Shown: one piece after another, positions 34,305 through 43,553 of the stretch
Layout of the letters: each line of letters starts with the position of its first letter
Position numbering within the stretch: position 1 is the first letter of the stretch
Source of the DNA: DASVTU01 sp036387415
GTDB lineage: Bacteria; Acidobacteriota; Blastocatellia; Pyrinomonadales; Pyrinomonadaceae
Assembly (NCBI GenBank): GCA_036387415.1
Contig: DASVTU010000004.1
Coordinates: 77,144 to 141,143 of the forward strand
Direction of reading: 5' to 3'
DNA: 64,000 nt
Made by a program: the position numbers and the translations under genes
The notes under the pieces: generated by a model
Databases searched by the model: none
What the model saw: the letters and a program-made list of their open reading frames with translations, nothing else
What the model was told of the DNA's origin: nothing

Positions 34305-34835
34305 ATGACGATGCAAAACAATTTCCCGACCGGAGAGATGCATCGAGTAGTCGATTCACTCCCCGTGATGATGTCGAGCTACATCTTGTCCGGCAACCCG
34401 AATGACGGCAACAAGCCGCAGACGCTCACGATTGACGATACCGAAAAGCAGACCTCGAAGCCGCGCGCACTGGTGGTTGATGATTCGCCCGACGTGACGG
34501 AGATGCTCGCCATGCTCCTGCGCTATTCGGGTTACGATGTCGTGACGGTCTTTTCCGCTCTGGATGCGTTGGATACGGCGGAGACCGAGCAGTTTGATGT
34601 AGTCGTGTCCGACATCGGCATGCCCGGTATGAACGGTTATGAACTGGCCGAAAAACTCCGCGCCACCAACACCTACAGCACCGTCCCGATGATTGCCGTG
34701 ACCGGCTTCGCCATGTACGACGACCGCGACCGCGCTCTCGAATCCGGCTTCGACGCCTTCCTCACCAAACCTATTAACCCGATGGATCTCATCGACCTCA
34801 TCAAGCGTATGCGTGGTGGTGGCGGTCGCACGTAA
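34305..34835 (+). CDS. stand-alone receiver-domain protein
   Basis: A 176-residue protein. About 55 N-terminal residues without known domain precede a receiver domain (RALVVDDSPDVTEML) with phosphoacceptor D103 (VVSDIGMPGMNG), T in AVTGFA and K in LTKPIN. There is no output domain. Its receiver resembles that of the preceding hybrid kinase (the shared VSDIG motif), so it may take phosphate from it or from the next kinase. AAAGGT precedes the ATG closely. It sits between the two hybrid kinases. Confidence 0.88.
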   Translation: MTMQNNFPTGEMHRVVDSLPVMMSSYILSGNPNDGNKPQTLTIDDTEKQTSKPRALVVDDSPDVTEMLAMLLRYSGYDVVTVFSALDALDTAETEQFDVVVSDIGMPGMNGYELAEKLRATNTYSTVPMIAVTGFAMYDDRDRALESGFDAFLTKPINPMDLIDLIKRMRGGGGRT

Positions 34836-34867
34836 CCACGCGTGTCGTAGTCTCGTATTGGTCGCTC

Positions 34868-36628
34868 ATGGAGCAGGAGAACGAAACAGGGCAGGCGGAC
34901 GACGCGCTCGTTGACGAAACCGTGGGCGGCGCTGAGACTCAAGCGCGCCACGCCGAGAAACAGTCCATCGTCGAGTATGAGACGCTGCTCGACCGCCTCG
35001 CTTCGCTCGCGCAGGTCTTCGGCACGGCGCGCGACCTCATCACCATCATCCGTGCGCTGCGCGACTTCGCCATCGCGTCTACGCCTTGCAACGGCATCTT
35101 TGTTTCGCTCTACGATCAGGAACGCAACCAGCGCACCGCCGTCTACGTCTGGGGCGAGGGCGAGGAACTCGACCTCTCGATGCTCCCGCCGCTACCGATG
35201 ACGAACAGCCCGCACAGCCGCGCCGTCGCCACCGGGCAAACCGTTATCACAGATGACTATCTCGCAGCGATTGCCGACCAACCGACCATCCACATCGGCG
35301 GCAACCTCGACCCGCGTCTGCCGCGCTCATCGCTCGTCACGCCGATGGCCTTCATGGGACGCACGCTCGGCGCTATCGAAGTGCAGAGCGCCGAACTCTC
35401 GGCCTTTACGCACGAACATGTCACGGCGATGCGCATGGCTTCGAGCCTCGCGGGCGTCGCTATCGAAAACGTGCGTCTGCTCGAACGCGAACTCGAACGC
35501 GCCGACCGCGAAGCCGAGAGCGAAAAGATGCGTAGTCTCGGCCAACTCGCGGCGGGCGTCGCACACGATTTCAACAACGCGCTCGCCGCCATCCTCGGTC
35601 GCACACAACTCCTGCTCCGCACGACGACCGACGAAAAGCAGCGACGCAATCTCGAAATCATCGAAACCGCCGCGCTCGACGCCGCCGAAACCGTCCGCCG
35701 TATTCAGACCTTCGCACGTCGCACTCCCGGCGAGCAGTTGTCCAACGTCTCCGTCGCCAAACTGATTACCGACGCGATGCAACTAACGCGCACTCGTTGG
35801 GAAGACGACGGGCGTGCGCGCGGCGTCAACTACCACATCCAATTCCTGCCGACCTACGAAGGCAACGACGAAATCGCCGCCAACCCTTCGGAGTTGCGCG
35901 AAGTTCTCGTTAATCTGATTTTCAACGCCCTCGACGCAATGCCGCAAGGCGGTCGCATCGAATTGCGCGAAAGCAAGCAGGACGACCTCATCATCGTCGA
36001 AGTCAGCGACACGGGACACGGCGTGCCGTCTTCCTTGCGCGACCGGATTTTCGAGCCGTTCTTCACCACCAAAGGGCCGCAAGGCTCAGGGCTTGGCCTC
36101 GCCGTCAGCTATGGCATCATCCATCGCCACGGCGGAACTATCGAAGTCGAAAGCGAAGAGGAACGCGGCACCACCTTTCGCCTGACCTTTCCGCAGACGC
36201 GACGCGACCCGCGCGCCACGCCCGTCGTGCCCACACCGCGACGCGCCATCCTCCCGCCGCGACGCGTCCTCGTCGTTGATGACGAGGCGGTGGTGCGCGA
36301 TGTTTTGGTCGAGATGTTGAAGACTTTGCGCCAGCAAGTAACCGCCGTCGAGAATGCCTCCGAGGCGCTTGCGGCGCTCTCCCATGAACGCTTCGATTTG
36401 ATGATTACAGACCTTTCGATGCCTGGCATGGACGGCCTCAAACTCGCCGCCGAAGCACGCCTCGTCGCGCCCCGCATGCTCATCGCCATCGCCACCGGCT
36501 ACGGGCAGACCATCCCCGGCGGCACGCCCGACCCCACGCTCATCAACAAAATCGTTAACAAGCCTTTTCAACTTTCCGACCTCGAAACGTCTTTACTCAC
36601 GCTCTACGCCAACGCCCACAATCGTTGA
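34868..36628 (+). CDS. soluble hybrid histidine kinase (GAF-HisKA-HATPase-REC)
   Basis: A 586-residue cytoplasmic kinase. It has a GAF domain at about 40-205 (VSLYDQERNQRTAVYVWGEGEE), a short coiled coil and HisKA with H233 in the VAHDFNNALAAILGR variant typical of NtrB-like kinases. HATPase has NLIFNALDAMPQGG, DTGHGVP and GSGLGLAVSYG. A C-terminal receiver has D515 (MITDLSMPGMDG) and K in VNKPFQ. There is no membrane segment, so it senses a cytoplasmic ligand through GAF or works downstream of the membrane kinase at 30788. It starts 32 bp after the receiver gene. Confidence 0.93.
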   Translation: MEQENETGQADDALVDETVGGAETQARHAEKQSIVEYETLLDRLASLAQVFGTARDLITIIRALRDFAIASTPCNGIFVSLYDQERNQRTAVYVWGEGEELDLSMLPPLPMTNSPHSRAVATGQTVITDDYLAAIADQPTIHIGGNLDPRLPRSSLVTPMAFMGRTLGAIEVQSAELSAFTHEHVTAMRMASSLAGVAIENVRLLERELERADREAESEKMRSLGQLAAGVAHDFNNALAAILGRTQLLLRTTTDEKQRRNLEIIETAALDAAETVRRIQTFARRTPGEQLSNVSVAKLITDAMQLTRTRWEDDGRARGVNYHIQFLPTYEGNDEIAANPSELREVLVNLIFNALDAMPQGGRIELRESKQDDLIIVEVSDTGHGVPSSLRDRIFEPFFTTKGPQGSGLGLAVSYGIIHRHGGTIEVESEEERGTTFRLTFPQTRRDPRATPVVPTPRRAILPPRRVLVVDDEAVVRDVLVEMLKTLRQQVTAVENASEALAALSHERFDLMITDLSMPGMDGLKLAAEARLVAPRMLIAIATGYGQTIPGGTPDPTLINKIVNKPFQLSDLETSLLTLYANAHNR

Positions 36629-36693
36629 GCGCGACTCTCAAAACGTCTTCGGTTAAACTTGTCCCGCAAACTGCTATCACGTAAGGAGACACC

Positions 36694-37341
36694 ATGCTTC
36701 ACAAAATTTTTCACCCCGCCCCGTTCGCACGCCTCCTGCTGCTGTTCGTCGTCCTCGTCACCGCTCAAGGCGTCCACGCGCAAGAAACCGCCACGACGAT
36801 GACGCCCGAAAAGCGTGCTCTGATTAAAGAACTCCTGGGCGTCACCAACGCGGAGAAAAACACCGAGGCGATTATGAATTCAATCTTCTCTCAGCAGGAG
36901 CGAGACCTACCCGTCATCTACAATCAGATGATTGATAACGAGACGGGACTGACGAGCGAGCAGCGCGCAGAGTTACGCAAAAGCGTGATGGAGTCTGCGC
37001 TTCGCGCGCACCAGCGTATCAGGGAGAAACTGATGCAGCGCATCAACTTTCAACAGCTTGTCGAGGAGATTAGCCTGACCGTCTACGATAAGCATTTCAC
37101 AGATGGTGAACTGCGCGATTTGATTGTCTTCTACCAATCTCCGACGGGCAAAAAGACTCTCTCCGTGATGCCGCAACTCTTCGCCGATTCGATGCAGCAA
37201 TCTAGCATCATCCTGCTGCCGAAGGTGCAGGCCATAGTGAGCGAAGTGATGCAGGAGGAACGACAGAGTTGGCAGCAGATAACGCCCAAAAAGAAGGGCA
37301 CCACCAACCCTCCGTCCCCGCGTCGCGGACGGACGCGTTAA
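36694..37341 (+). CDS. exported DUF2059 protein
   Basis: A 215-residue protein with signal peptide (PFARLLLLFVVLVTAQGVHA) and a DUF2059 domain at about 110-180 (SLTVYDKHFTDGELRDLIVFYQSPTGKKTL), the most diagnostic piece. The rest is helical. The family is common in proteobacteria and acidobacteria; its role is unknown and probably periplasmic. The SD AAGGAG is strong and well placed. The C-terminal tail is basic and Pro-rich (PKKKGTTNPPSPRRGRTR). Confidence 0.88.
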   Translation: MLHKIFHPAPFARLLLLFVVLVTAQGVHAQETATTMTPEKRALIKELLGVTNAEKNTEAIMNSIFSQQERDLPVIYNQMIDNETGLTSEQRAELRKSVMESALRAHQRIREKLMQRINFQQLVEEISLTVYDKHFTDGELRDLIVFYQSPTGKKTLSVMPQLFADSMQQSSIILLPKVQAIVSEVMQEERQSWQQITPKKKGTTNPPSPRRGRTR

Positions 37342-37551
37342 AGCATCGCGTGTTTCCTCGACAGAGGCGGGCGGCGGCGGCGACGCGTCAACCTTTTCCG
37401 CATCGACGCACGTCTAACTAAACTTTCCTCGACATCCGGCGGGCGCGTGTGCTTCAAATGCGACGCGCCCGTGTGCTATGTTTGCCGCATTCCAAACGTC
37501 GGCTATCGCGCAGAACTCACGGACAGGCCGAGAGGTGAAATCGGTTCAACT

Positions 37552-39435
37552 ATGGAGAATATCGAAAGCAGCGTTCCCGTCGAGGAACGAACGAGCGACG
37601 CACCAACGCCGGACAGCAGCATCGAGCAGGAGAGCGACGCGCACAGAGTGGACGACGCGAGCGACGCGCACGAAGCGAAGAGTGGTCGCGGTCTGCGCGC
37701 CGCATGGTCGTCGTGGGCGGGCGCACGCGCGCTCTACATGTTGGCGGGCGTGGTGGTCGTCGGGTTTGTCTTCTGGTGGTTACAGTTTTCGACAGGCTCA
37801 ATCTGCTGCGGCGACTTCGACGGCTATTATCACGTCCGTTGGAGTCAGATACTCTGGGAAGGCATCCGCAGCGGAAAGTTTCCGCCGCCCTTCACGGCGC
37901 TGCCGCTCACCACGCTCAACCCGACCGACTATGTTGACCATCACTTTCTCTTTCACATCCTACAGATTCCCTATACGTGGTTTGCCGACACGGTGCTCGC
38001 CGCCAAGATTGGCACAATGATTTTCGGCACGCTCGCCGTCATCTCCTGCTACTGGCTCATCCTTCGTTATCGCATACGTTATCCGCTCGTCTGGCTCGTC
38101 GCGCTCATGGCCTGCTCGACGCCGTTTCTGTTTCGCATGAACATGGCAAAGGCGATGAGCGTCTCTATCGTCCTAATGGTGGTCGGCATCTATCTCCTTT
38201 TTGAACGACGCTACGGATGGCTCCTGCCGCTCACATTTCTCTTTGCGCTGAGCTACGACATGTTCGCGTTGCTCTGCGCGGCATCGTTTATCTGGGCGTG
38301 CGTCATGTTTTGGAGCGAGCGACGCATTGAAGTGCGTCCTGTCGTTCTGACGCTCGTTGGCGCGCTCGCGGGCTTCGTTATCAATCCCTACTTTCCGCAC
38401 AACATCGAACTCTTTATCCAACACGTTTTGATGAAGGCGACGAAGGGCGGCTTTACCGCGAGCGTCGGCGGCGAGTGGTATCCTTACAACACCTGGGAGT
38501 TTCTCTTGAATAGCGGCGTCGCCTGCGTGGCGATGGTCACGGGATACATCGCCTTCCAGAGCGGCGACCGCAAACTCGCTGCGCGTCCGCTCTTTTTTCT
38601 CGTCTTCGCTACCATCTTGCTGCTCGCCAACGCCAAGTGGAAACGCTTCGCCGAATACTGGCCGCCCTTCGCCGTCCTCTTCGCGGCCTTCTCGCTGCAA
38701 CCCATCTTTGAAGGCGCACGCGCCTTCGTTCGTCAATTACCGACCGACGTGCTCGACGAACTCAAACCATTTCTCGACCATCAGGCGACGCCCGCCACGA
38801 CACGACAACAGCAGCGTGCTCGTCTCCTTGAATACGCCGTTGCCGCCGTCGTCGCCGTCCTGCTCGGTCTGCAAACGATTGCCAACGTGCAATCGGCGTC
38901 GAACGAGATTGCCGACAGCGCGCCGCCCGACCACTACCAGCGCGGCATGGAATGGATACGCGCCAACGTCCCCGCAGGCGAAACGATTTTCAATACCGAC
39001 TGGGACGATTTCCCGCGCCTCTTCTATTTCTCGCCCCGCCATTCCTACGTCTCCGGCCTCGACCCCACATACCTGCTCGACCAGAATCAGGAACTCTTCA
39101 AACTCCACGAAGAGATAACGCTCGGCAAAGAGAAAGACCCCGCGCGCATCATCCGCGAACGCTTCAAAGCGCGCTACGTCTTCACCGACAAGCAGGAAGT
39201 GCATGACGAGTTCTACAACACGGCCATGGACAGCGGATGGTTTGAAGAAGTCTACGACGACGACCACTGCACCGTCCTACGCATCCTCGACCAATGGCGA
39301 CAACCGCCCCCCGACCCCGGCGACAACCCTGCCGCCACCACCACCCCTTCCAACACCGACATCCCCAACGAAGAGACCGACGACCCCGACGCCGCCGCTA
39401 CTTCGCCCGAACCAAACGCCACCCCCGAACCCTAA
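37552..39435 (+). CDS. GT-C-fold membrane glycosyltransferase-like protein
   Basis: A 627-residue protein. An acidic Ser/Asp-rich cytoplasmic N-terminus of about 55 residues is followed by about eleven membrane helices. The first outer loop has CCGDFDGYYHVRWSQI and LTTLNPTDYVDHHFLFH, acidic and His motifs like the catalytic loop of STT3/PMT-type GT-C enzymes. A soluble C-terminal domain (about 450-590) has YQRGMEWIRANVPAGETIFN and DWDDFPRLFYF, as in other GT-C proteins. The tail is a low-complexity Pro/Asp/Thr stretch. The substrate is unknown; it may be protein or lipid glycosylation. ATG 37552 is chosen; a GTG-started extension from 37447 with CFKC and CYVC motifs is possible. Confidence 0.7.
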   Translation: MENIESSVPVEERTSDAPTPDSSIEQESDAHRVDDASDAHEAKSGRGLRAAWSSWAGARALYMLAGVVVVGFVFWWLQFSTGSICCGDFDGYYHVRWSQILWEGIRSGKFPPPFTALPLTTLNPTDYVDHHFLFHILQIPYTWFADTVLAAKIGTMIFGTLAVISCYWLILRYRIRYPLVWLVALMACSTPFLFRMNMAKAMSVSIVLMVVGIYLLFERRYGWLLPLTFLFALSYDMFALLCAASFIWACVMFWSERRIEVRPVVLTLVGALAGFVINPYFPHNIELFIQHVLMKATKGGFTASVGGEWYPYNTWEFLLNSGVACVAMVTGYIAFQSGDRKLAARPLFFLVFATILLLANAKWKRFAEYWPPFAVLFAAFSLQPIFEGARAFVRQLPTDVLDELKPFLDHQATPATTRQQQRARLLEYAVAAVVAVLLGLQTIANVQSASNEIADSAPPDHYQRGMEWIRANVPAGETIFNTDWDDFPRLFYFSPRHSYVSGLDPTYLLDQNQELFKLHEEITLGKEKDPARIIRERFKARYVFTDKQEVHDEFYNTAMDSGWFEEVYDDDHCTVLRILDQWRQPPPDPGDNPAATTTPSNTDIPNEETDDPDAAATSPEPNATPEP

Positions 39436-39512
39436 ACACCAACGGCAGCAGGGAAGAAATCTCTTCAACCTGCCGCCGTGTCTTTGGAAATAAAGTTAAA
39501 AATTCGCAGCTT

Positions 39513-39935
39513 TCAAGAAGCCTTGCGCGGGCGTCCGCCCTTCTTGCCATTCTCTCTGGCGGCCTGCGCTTTCGCGTCAGATGTGACGCTGCCGCCCTGT
39601 CTCCCCAATTCAGCCATCCACTTTTTAGTCCCGAAGATGCCTTTCAGGAGTTCCGGCACGTTAACATCGGCATCCAACTTCTCCCAATGCAATCCGGCAC
39701 GCGAAGGCGTCACCTGCATCTCGTCGAGGTCGGCAGCCGACGCTTGAGCCAGCCCTTCCAACAAAGTCACAGGAACCATAAACGTCGCACCGTTGCTGAG
39801 GTCTATCACGATTCGCGCCGATTCCGAATCGTAACGCGCCGACTCCACGCGAGGCTCCGTCGCATCGGCGGCTTTTGCCGCACGACGCGCCTGCGCTATC
39901 TGTTCCTTCAGCGTTTTAGCCGCTCCTCCCTTCAT
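39513..39935 (-). CDS. DUF2442-domain protein with basic tail
   Basis: A 140-residue protein. The middle (VESARYDSESARIVIDLSNGATFMVPVTLLEGLAQASAADL) matches DUF2442, and the C-terminus (QGGSVTSDAKAQAARENGKKGGRPRKAS) is basic and ends in an AT-hook-like GGRPRK, suggesting DNA binding. It overlaps the upstream DUF4160 gene by 20 bases, so translation is coupled; GGAGA lies before its ATG inside that gene. DUF4160/DUF2442 neighbours recur in many bacteria and are considered a toxin-antitoxin-like pair; here DUF2442 with the DNA-binding tail would be the antitoxin. That role is inferred. Confidence 0.8.
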   Translation of the reverse strand: MKGGAAKTLKEQIAQARRAAKAADATEPRVESARYDSESARIVIDLSNGATFMVPVTLLEGLAQASAADLDEMQVTPSRAGLHWEKLDADVNVPELLKGIFGTKKWMAELGRQGGSVTSDAKAQAARENGKKGGRPRKAS

Positions 39936-40170
39936 GAATTCTTCTCCATGCTTCCAGCAGTCTTATTTGATATTCGATAACTAAATCATAAGCAGAAGCG
40001 ACATCGCGGTCGCGCATACTGTAAATTTCTCGGATTAACGGAGGGCTGTGCTCGTCGCCGAGTTCGATAACGACCTCCCCGTCGCCTTTGATTACGTGGA
40101 CGTGCGGTGGCCGATGGTCGTTGGTATAGATGCGGAAATCGAAGCCGTTTTTTCGTAAGATGGTAGCCAT
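39916..40170 (-). CDS. DUF4160-domain protein
   Basis: An 84-residue protein with the DUF4160 signature: ILRKNGFDFRIYTNDHRPPHVHVIKGDGEVVIELGD (His-rich PPHVHV and a following acidic strand). The second half is an amphipathic helix ending in LLEAWRRIHEG. It is the first gene of a two-gene unit with the overlapping DUF2442 gene. AGGAGGAG lies about 10 bases before the ATG. A 13-bp GC-rich hairpin stands in the leader at 40235-40263. Confidence 0.85.
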   Translation of the reverse strand: MATILRKNGFDFRIYTNDHRPPHVHVIKGDGEVVIELGDEHSPPLIREIYSMRDRDVASAYDLVIEYQIRLLEAWRRIHEGRSG

Positions 40171-40234
40171 AAACTCGGCTCTCCTCCTATGTAGGTCGTT
40201 TGTTCATGGTGATTTCTCCTTTTGGATAGGTATC

Positions 40235-40263
40235 AGCCTCGCCGCAATCGTTGCGGCGAGGCT
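40235..40263. promoter_or_regulatory. leader hairpin before DUF4160/DUF2442 unit
   Basis: AGCCTCGCCGCAA at 40235-40247 pairs perfectly with 40251-40263 around a 3-base loop. No T run follows on the minus strand, so it may be an operator or mRNA structure rather than a terminator. It is a plausible site for autoregulation by the pair. Confidence 0.4.
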
Positions 40264-40428
40264 GTGGATGATGATGCGGCGATTCCGCCGAAGTTGTTTG
40301 TGTTGAGGAGTGAGAATACATTTTAGAAAAAAGTTGTTTGCTCTGAATCTCTCTCCGCTTGACTACGATTAGTCAAGTTAACGCGACGATAATCCAACGC
40401 TTGGGTTTTGTCAAGGATAATAAAAACG

Positions 40429-40471
40429 GCGACGATTGTGGAGATTTGAATCTCTAGAATCGTCGCCGTTT
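40429..40471 (-). terminator. intrinsic terminator of M16 gene
   Basis: Arms of 14 bp (AAACGGCGACGATT and complement) with an additional inner GAGATT/AATCTC stem. On the minus strand it is followed by TTTTTATTAT, 27 bases after the M16 stop. Confidence 0.88.
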
Positions 40472-40497
40472 CCGTCAGCAAGTTCGGCGTTTAGCGG

Positions 40498-43326
40498 TTA
40501 CTTCGTCGGGGCTGCGGGCTTGGCAGCTTTGGCGAAGTCGCCGGATTTGATGATGGTGATTTTCGAGGGGTCGATGTGGCGGCGCATGGCTTCGACGATT
40601 TGTTGGGGCGTGAGTGCGGCGATTTTCTGCTCGAATTCGGCGTCCCAGTTAAGCGTGCGGTCGAGGAAGAGATAGTTAGTGAGCGTGCGTGCGAGGCTGG
40701 CGTCCTGTGCGCGTCCGACCTGACGCGATTGGAGATAGCCGCTCTTGGCCGCCGCAATCTCTTCGGCGGTGAAGCCTTCCTTGAGCATGCGCGCAATCTC
40801 TTCTTTGAAGGCCGCTTCAAGGCGGTCGAGATTTTCGGGCGCGTAGATGGCGAAGGTGATGAAGGAGCCGAGTTCGTCAATCGAACTCGCCTGCAACTGC
40901 GAGCCGACGCCGTAGCTGATGCCTTCTTTCTGACGAATACGCGAAGCGAGACGCGAATTCAGGAAGCCGCCGCCGAGCATGTAGTTGCCGAGGACGAGCG
41001 CGGGATAATCCGGGTGCTCGTCGCGTACTTTGAGATTGAGTCCGGCGATGAAGAAGGCGTTGGCCTTGTCGGGCGCTTCGAGTTTTTGGTTGGCGGGTGC
41101 GATGTCGCGGTAAGTGCTGGCGACGCGCGTGAACGGGCGCGGGCTTTTCCAGTTGCCAAAGAGTTCGTTGGCGAGGGCGGCGATTTGTTTTTCGTCGAAA
41201 TCACCGACCACGGCGAGTTCCGCCTTCGAGACGCCGTAGAAATCTGTGTAGAACTTCTTGGCATCTTCAAGCGTCACGCGGTTCAACTCCTCGACGGCTT
41301 CGTCAACCGTCGGGACATAGCGTACGTCGCCTTTCGGATAAGGGCCGGTGTGGCGGCGATAGATGGTTTGCGCCATCGCCGAAGGCTCGCTCCGTTGCTG
41401 TTCGATGGCGGCCAGCCGCTCGCGTTTGAGTTGTTCAAACTCGGTGGCGGGGAACGACGGCTCGCGCAAAACTTCCGCAACCAGACGCATCACCGCCGGA
41501 AGATTTTCGCGCGTCGTTTCGATGGAGACGACCACGTTGGTCGCTCCGCCGGAGACGCTCGCACGCGCCTTGAGACGGTCGAGTTCATCTTGTATCTGCT
41601 GTCGGGTGTGTTTGGTGGTGCCGCGCATGAGCATTTCGGCGGCGAGTTCGGCGGCGGTCGCGCGGTTCATCAAACTCTTCTCGTCGCCGAGGCGAAACGT
41701 CATGGCCGCGACCACCGTGTCGCCGCGCGTCTCTTTCGGCAGGAGCGCGATTTCCAAACCGTTCGGCAGGGCGCTGCGACGCGTGCGCGACTCGATGTTG
41801 GCGGGCGAGGGGTCGAAGGCTTCACCCGCTGCGAGGGCCGCGTCGCCCTTGTAATCCTTCACCATCAACGCAATCTCTTCGGGTTTGACCTGCGGAATCT
41901 CTGCGCGGTCAGGATTGGTCGTCGGGATAAACATGCCGAGCGTGCGGTTCGACGATTTGAGATACTTCGACGCCGCTCGCGCCACTTCATCCGTCGTCAC
42001 TTTGCGGAGACGGTCGCGGTGAAGAAACAGGAGACGCCAATCGCCCATCGCCATCCATTCGCTCAGTTGAAGGCCGACGCGTTCGGAGTTGTTGAGCGTC
42101 AGTTCGATGTTCTTCAAGATGTTGGCGCGTGCGCGGTCAACCTCTTCTTTGGTCGGCGGCGTGGTCGTCATGCCTTCGACGGTCTGCAAGAGCGCGTCGC
42201 GCGCCGGGTCGAGCGGAGCATCCTTCAACACCTCCGCGCCGAAGGCCGCCACGCTTGGGTCGCGGAACTGGAAGCCGAAACCGAAGACCGAACTCGCCTT
42301 CTTCGTCTCGACGAGAGCTTTGTGAAGACGACCCGAAGGCGTGTCGCCGAGAATCTGCGCCACGATGTCTACCGCCGCGAAATCTGGATGCGAGCCGGAC
42401 GGCACATGGTAGAGCGCGCCGACGAGTTGCGTGTCGCCAGAGCGCCGGAGCGTGACGGTGCGCTCGCCGTCCTGCGTCGGTTCGGTGGTGTAATACTTGG
42501 GAATCTGACGCGCTGGGCGCGGGATGGATGAAAAGTATTTGCTGACGAGTTCGAGCGTTTTGGCCTCGTCGAATTTTCCGGCGACGAGGAGGATGGCGTT
42601 GTCGGGTTGGTAGAAAGTTTTATAGAAGTTCTGCAAGCGGTCGATGGGCACGTTTTCGATGTCGGCGCGTGCGCCGATGGTGGTGTTGCCGTAGTTGTGC
42701 CAGAGGTAAGAGGTGGACATCATGCGTTCGAGCATGACGCTGAAGGGGTCGTTTTCGCCCGACTCAAACTCGTTGCGGACGACCGTCATTTCGCTGTCGA
42801 GGTCTTTCTTGGCGATGAAGGAATTGACCATGCGGTCGGCTTCAAGGTCGAGCGCCCAGTTGAGATTCTCGTCGGTCGCGGCGAACGTCTCGTAGTAGTT
42901 GGTGCGGTCAACCCATGTCGTGCCGTTGGGACGCGCGCCGTGCGCGGTTAGTTCCTGCGGGATGTTGGGATGCTTGGGCGTTCCCTTGAAGACGAGGTGT
43001 TCAAGGAGATGCGCCATGCCCGTCTCGCCGTAGTTTTCGTGGCCGGAGCCGACGAGGTACGTGATGTTGACGGTGATGGTCTGCTTGGTCTGGTCTGGGA
43101 AGAGCAGCACTCTCATGCCGTTCGACGTGAGACGATACTCTGTGATGCCCTCGACCGACGTGACGCGCTCGACGCCGCGCGGCAACGACGCGCCTGCGCC
43201 CTGCTGCGCCGCCGTCTGCTGCGCGAACACAGAAGCGGCGCGCAAGGTGGCGGGTGCGCCCAACACGTTTGCTGCGAGCGCGAGCGCGACGAGCGAGCGG
43301 CCTCTTAAAAGTTTGCGTAAACTCAT
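40498..43326 (-). CDS. two-unit M16 zinc protease, 942 residues
   Basis: An exported pitrilysin-type metallopeptidase with active and inactive halves in one chain. After a signal peptide (LRKLLRGRSLVALALAANVLGA) the first half has HLLEH with H106, E109 and H110, plus the downstream Glu in VVRNEFESGEND. The second half (from about 495) repeats the fold (LPNGLEIALLPKETRGDTVVAAMTFRLGDE) without the zinc motif. It probably degrades peptides in the periplasm or at the outer membrane. ATG 43326 follows GGAG by 9 bases. It is the third M16 gene in the window; the other two form an overlapping pair at 9603-12511. Confidence 0.93.
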   Translation of the reverse strand: MSLRKLLRGRSLVALALAANVLGAPATLRAASVFAQQTAAQQGAGASLPRGVERVTSVEGITEYRLTSNGMRVLLFPDQTKQTITVNITYLVGSGHENYGETGMAHLLEHLVFKGTPKHPNIPQELTAHGARPNGTTWVDRTNYYETFAATDENLNWALDLEADRMVNSFIAKKDLDSEMTVVRNEFESGENDPFSVMLERMMSTSYLWHNYGNTTIGARADIENVPIDRLQNFYKTFYQPDNAILLVAGKFDEAKTLELVSKYFSSIPRPARQIPKYYTTEPTQDGERTVTLRRSGDTQLVGALYHVPSGSHPDFAAVDIVAQILGDTPSGRLHKALVETKKASSVFGFGFQFRDPSVAAFGAEVLKDAPLDPARDALLQTVEGMTTTPPTKEEVDRARANILKNIELTLNNSERVGLQLSEWMAMGDWRLLFLHRDRLRKVTTDEVARAASKYLKSSNRTLGMFIPTTNPDRAEIPQVKPEEIALMVKDYKGDAALAAGEAFDPSPANIESRTRRSALPNGLEIALLPKETRGDTVVAAMTFRLGDEKSLMNRATAAELAAEMLMRGTTKHTRQQIQDELDRLKARASVSGGATNVVVSIETTRENLPAVMRLVAEVLREPSFPATEFEQLKRERLAAIEQQRSEPSAMAQTIYRRHTGPYPKGDVRYVPTVDEAVEELNRVTLEDAKKFYTDFYGVSKAELAVVGDFDEKQIAALANELFGNWKSPRPFTRVASTYRDIAPANQKLEAPDKANAFFIAGLNLKVRDEHPDYPALVLGNYMLGGGFLNSRLASRIRQKEGISYGVGSQLQASSIDELGSFITFAIYAPENLDRLEAAFKEEIARMLKEGFTAEEIAAAKSGYLQSRQVGRAQDASLARTLTNYLFLDRTLNWDAEFEQKIAALTPQQIVEAMRRHIDPSKITIIKSGDFAKAAKPAAPTK

Positions 43327-43553
43327 TAAATAAATCTCCAAATTCTAAACTGTTTTGGTGGACGACTAGGCCGCAACACTATGTAATGTAACGGTCAAAA
43401 CGCCGAAAGGAGTGACAGGCGACGAGTATAACCGACGACGCGACCGGAAGCGAAACCGCGAGACGGCGTGACGGGCGCGGAGGCTGTGCGGAACAGGCAT
43501 GAGAATCAAGAAAGCAATTCGCAGTATGCCGCCATGTCGTTCGGCGCAAACTC

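Larger units (their letters stand above)
40171..40497. other. intergenic region with two hairpins
   Basis: It holds the leader of the DUF4160 gene with a hairpin at 40235-40263, an AT-rich stretch around 40310-40390 that could carry a promoter, and the terminator of the M16 gene at 40429-40471. Confidence 0.6.

Noticed and set aside
40576..42531. 651-codon open frame on the plus strand
   Set aside because: It is antisense to the M16 protease gene, which has a signal peptide, catalytic motif and terminator; long antisense frames are expected in GC-rich DNA with this codon use.
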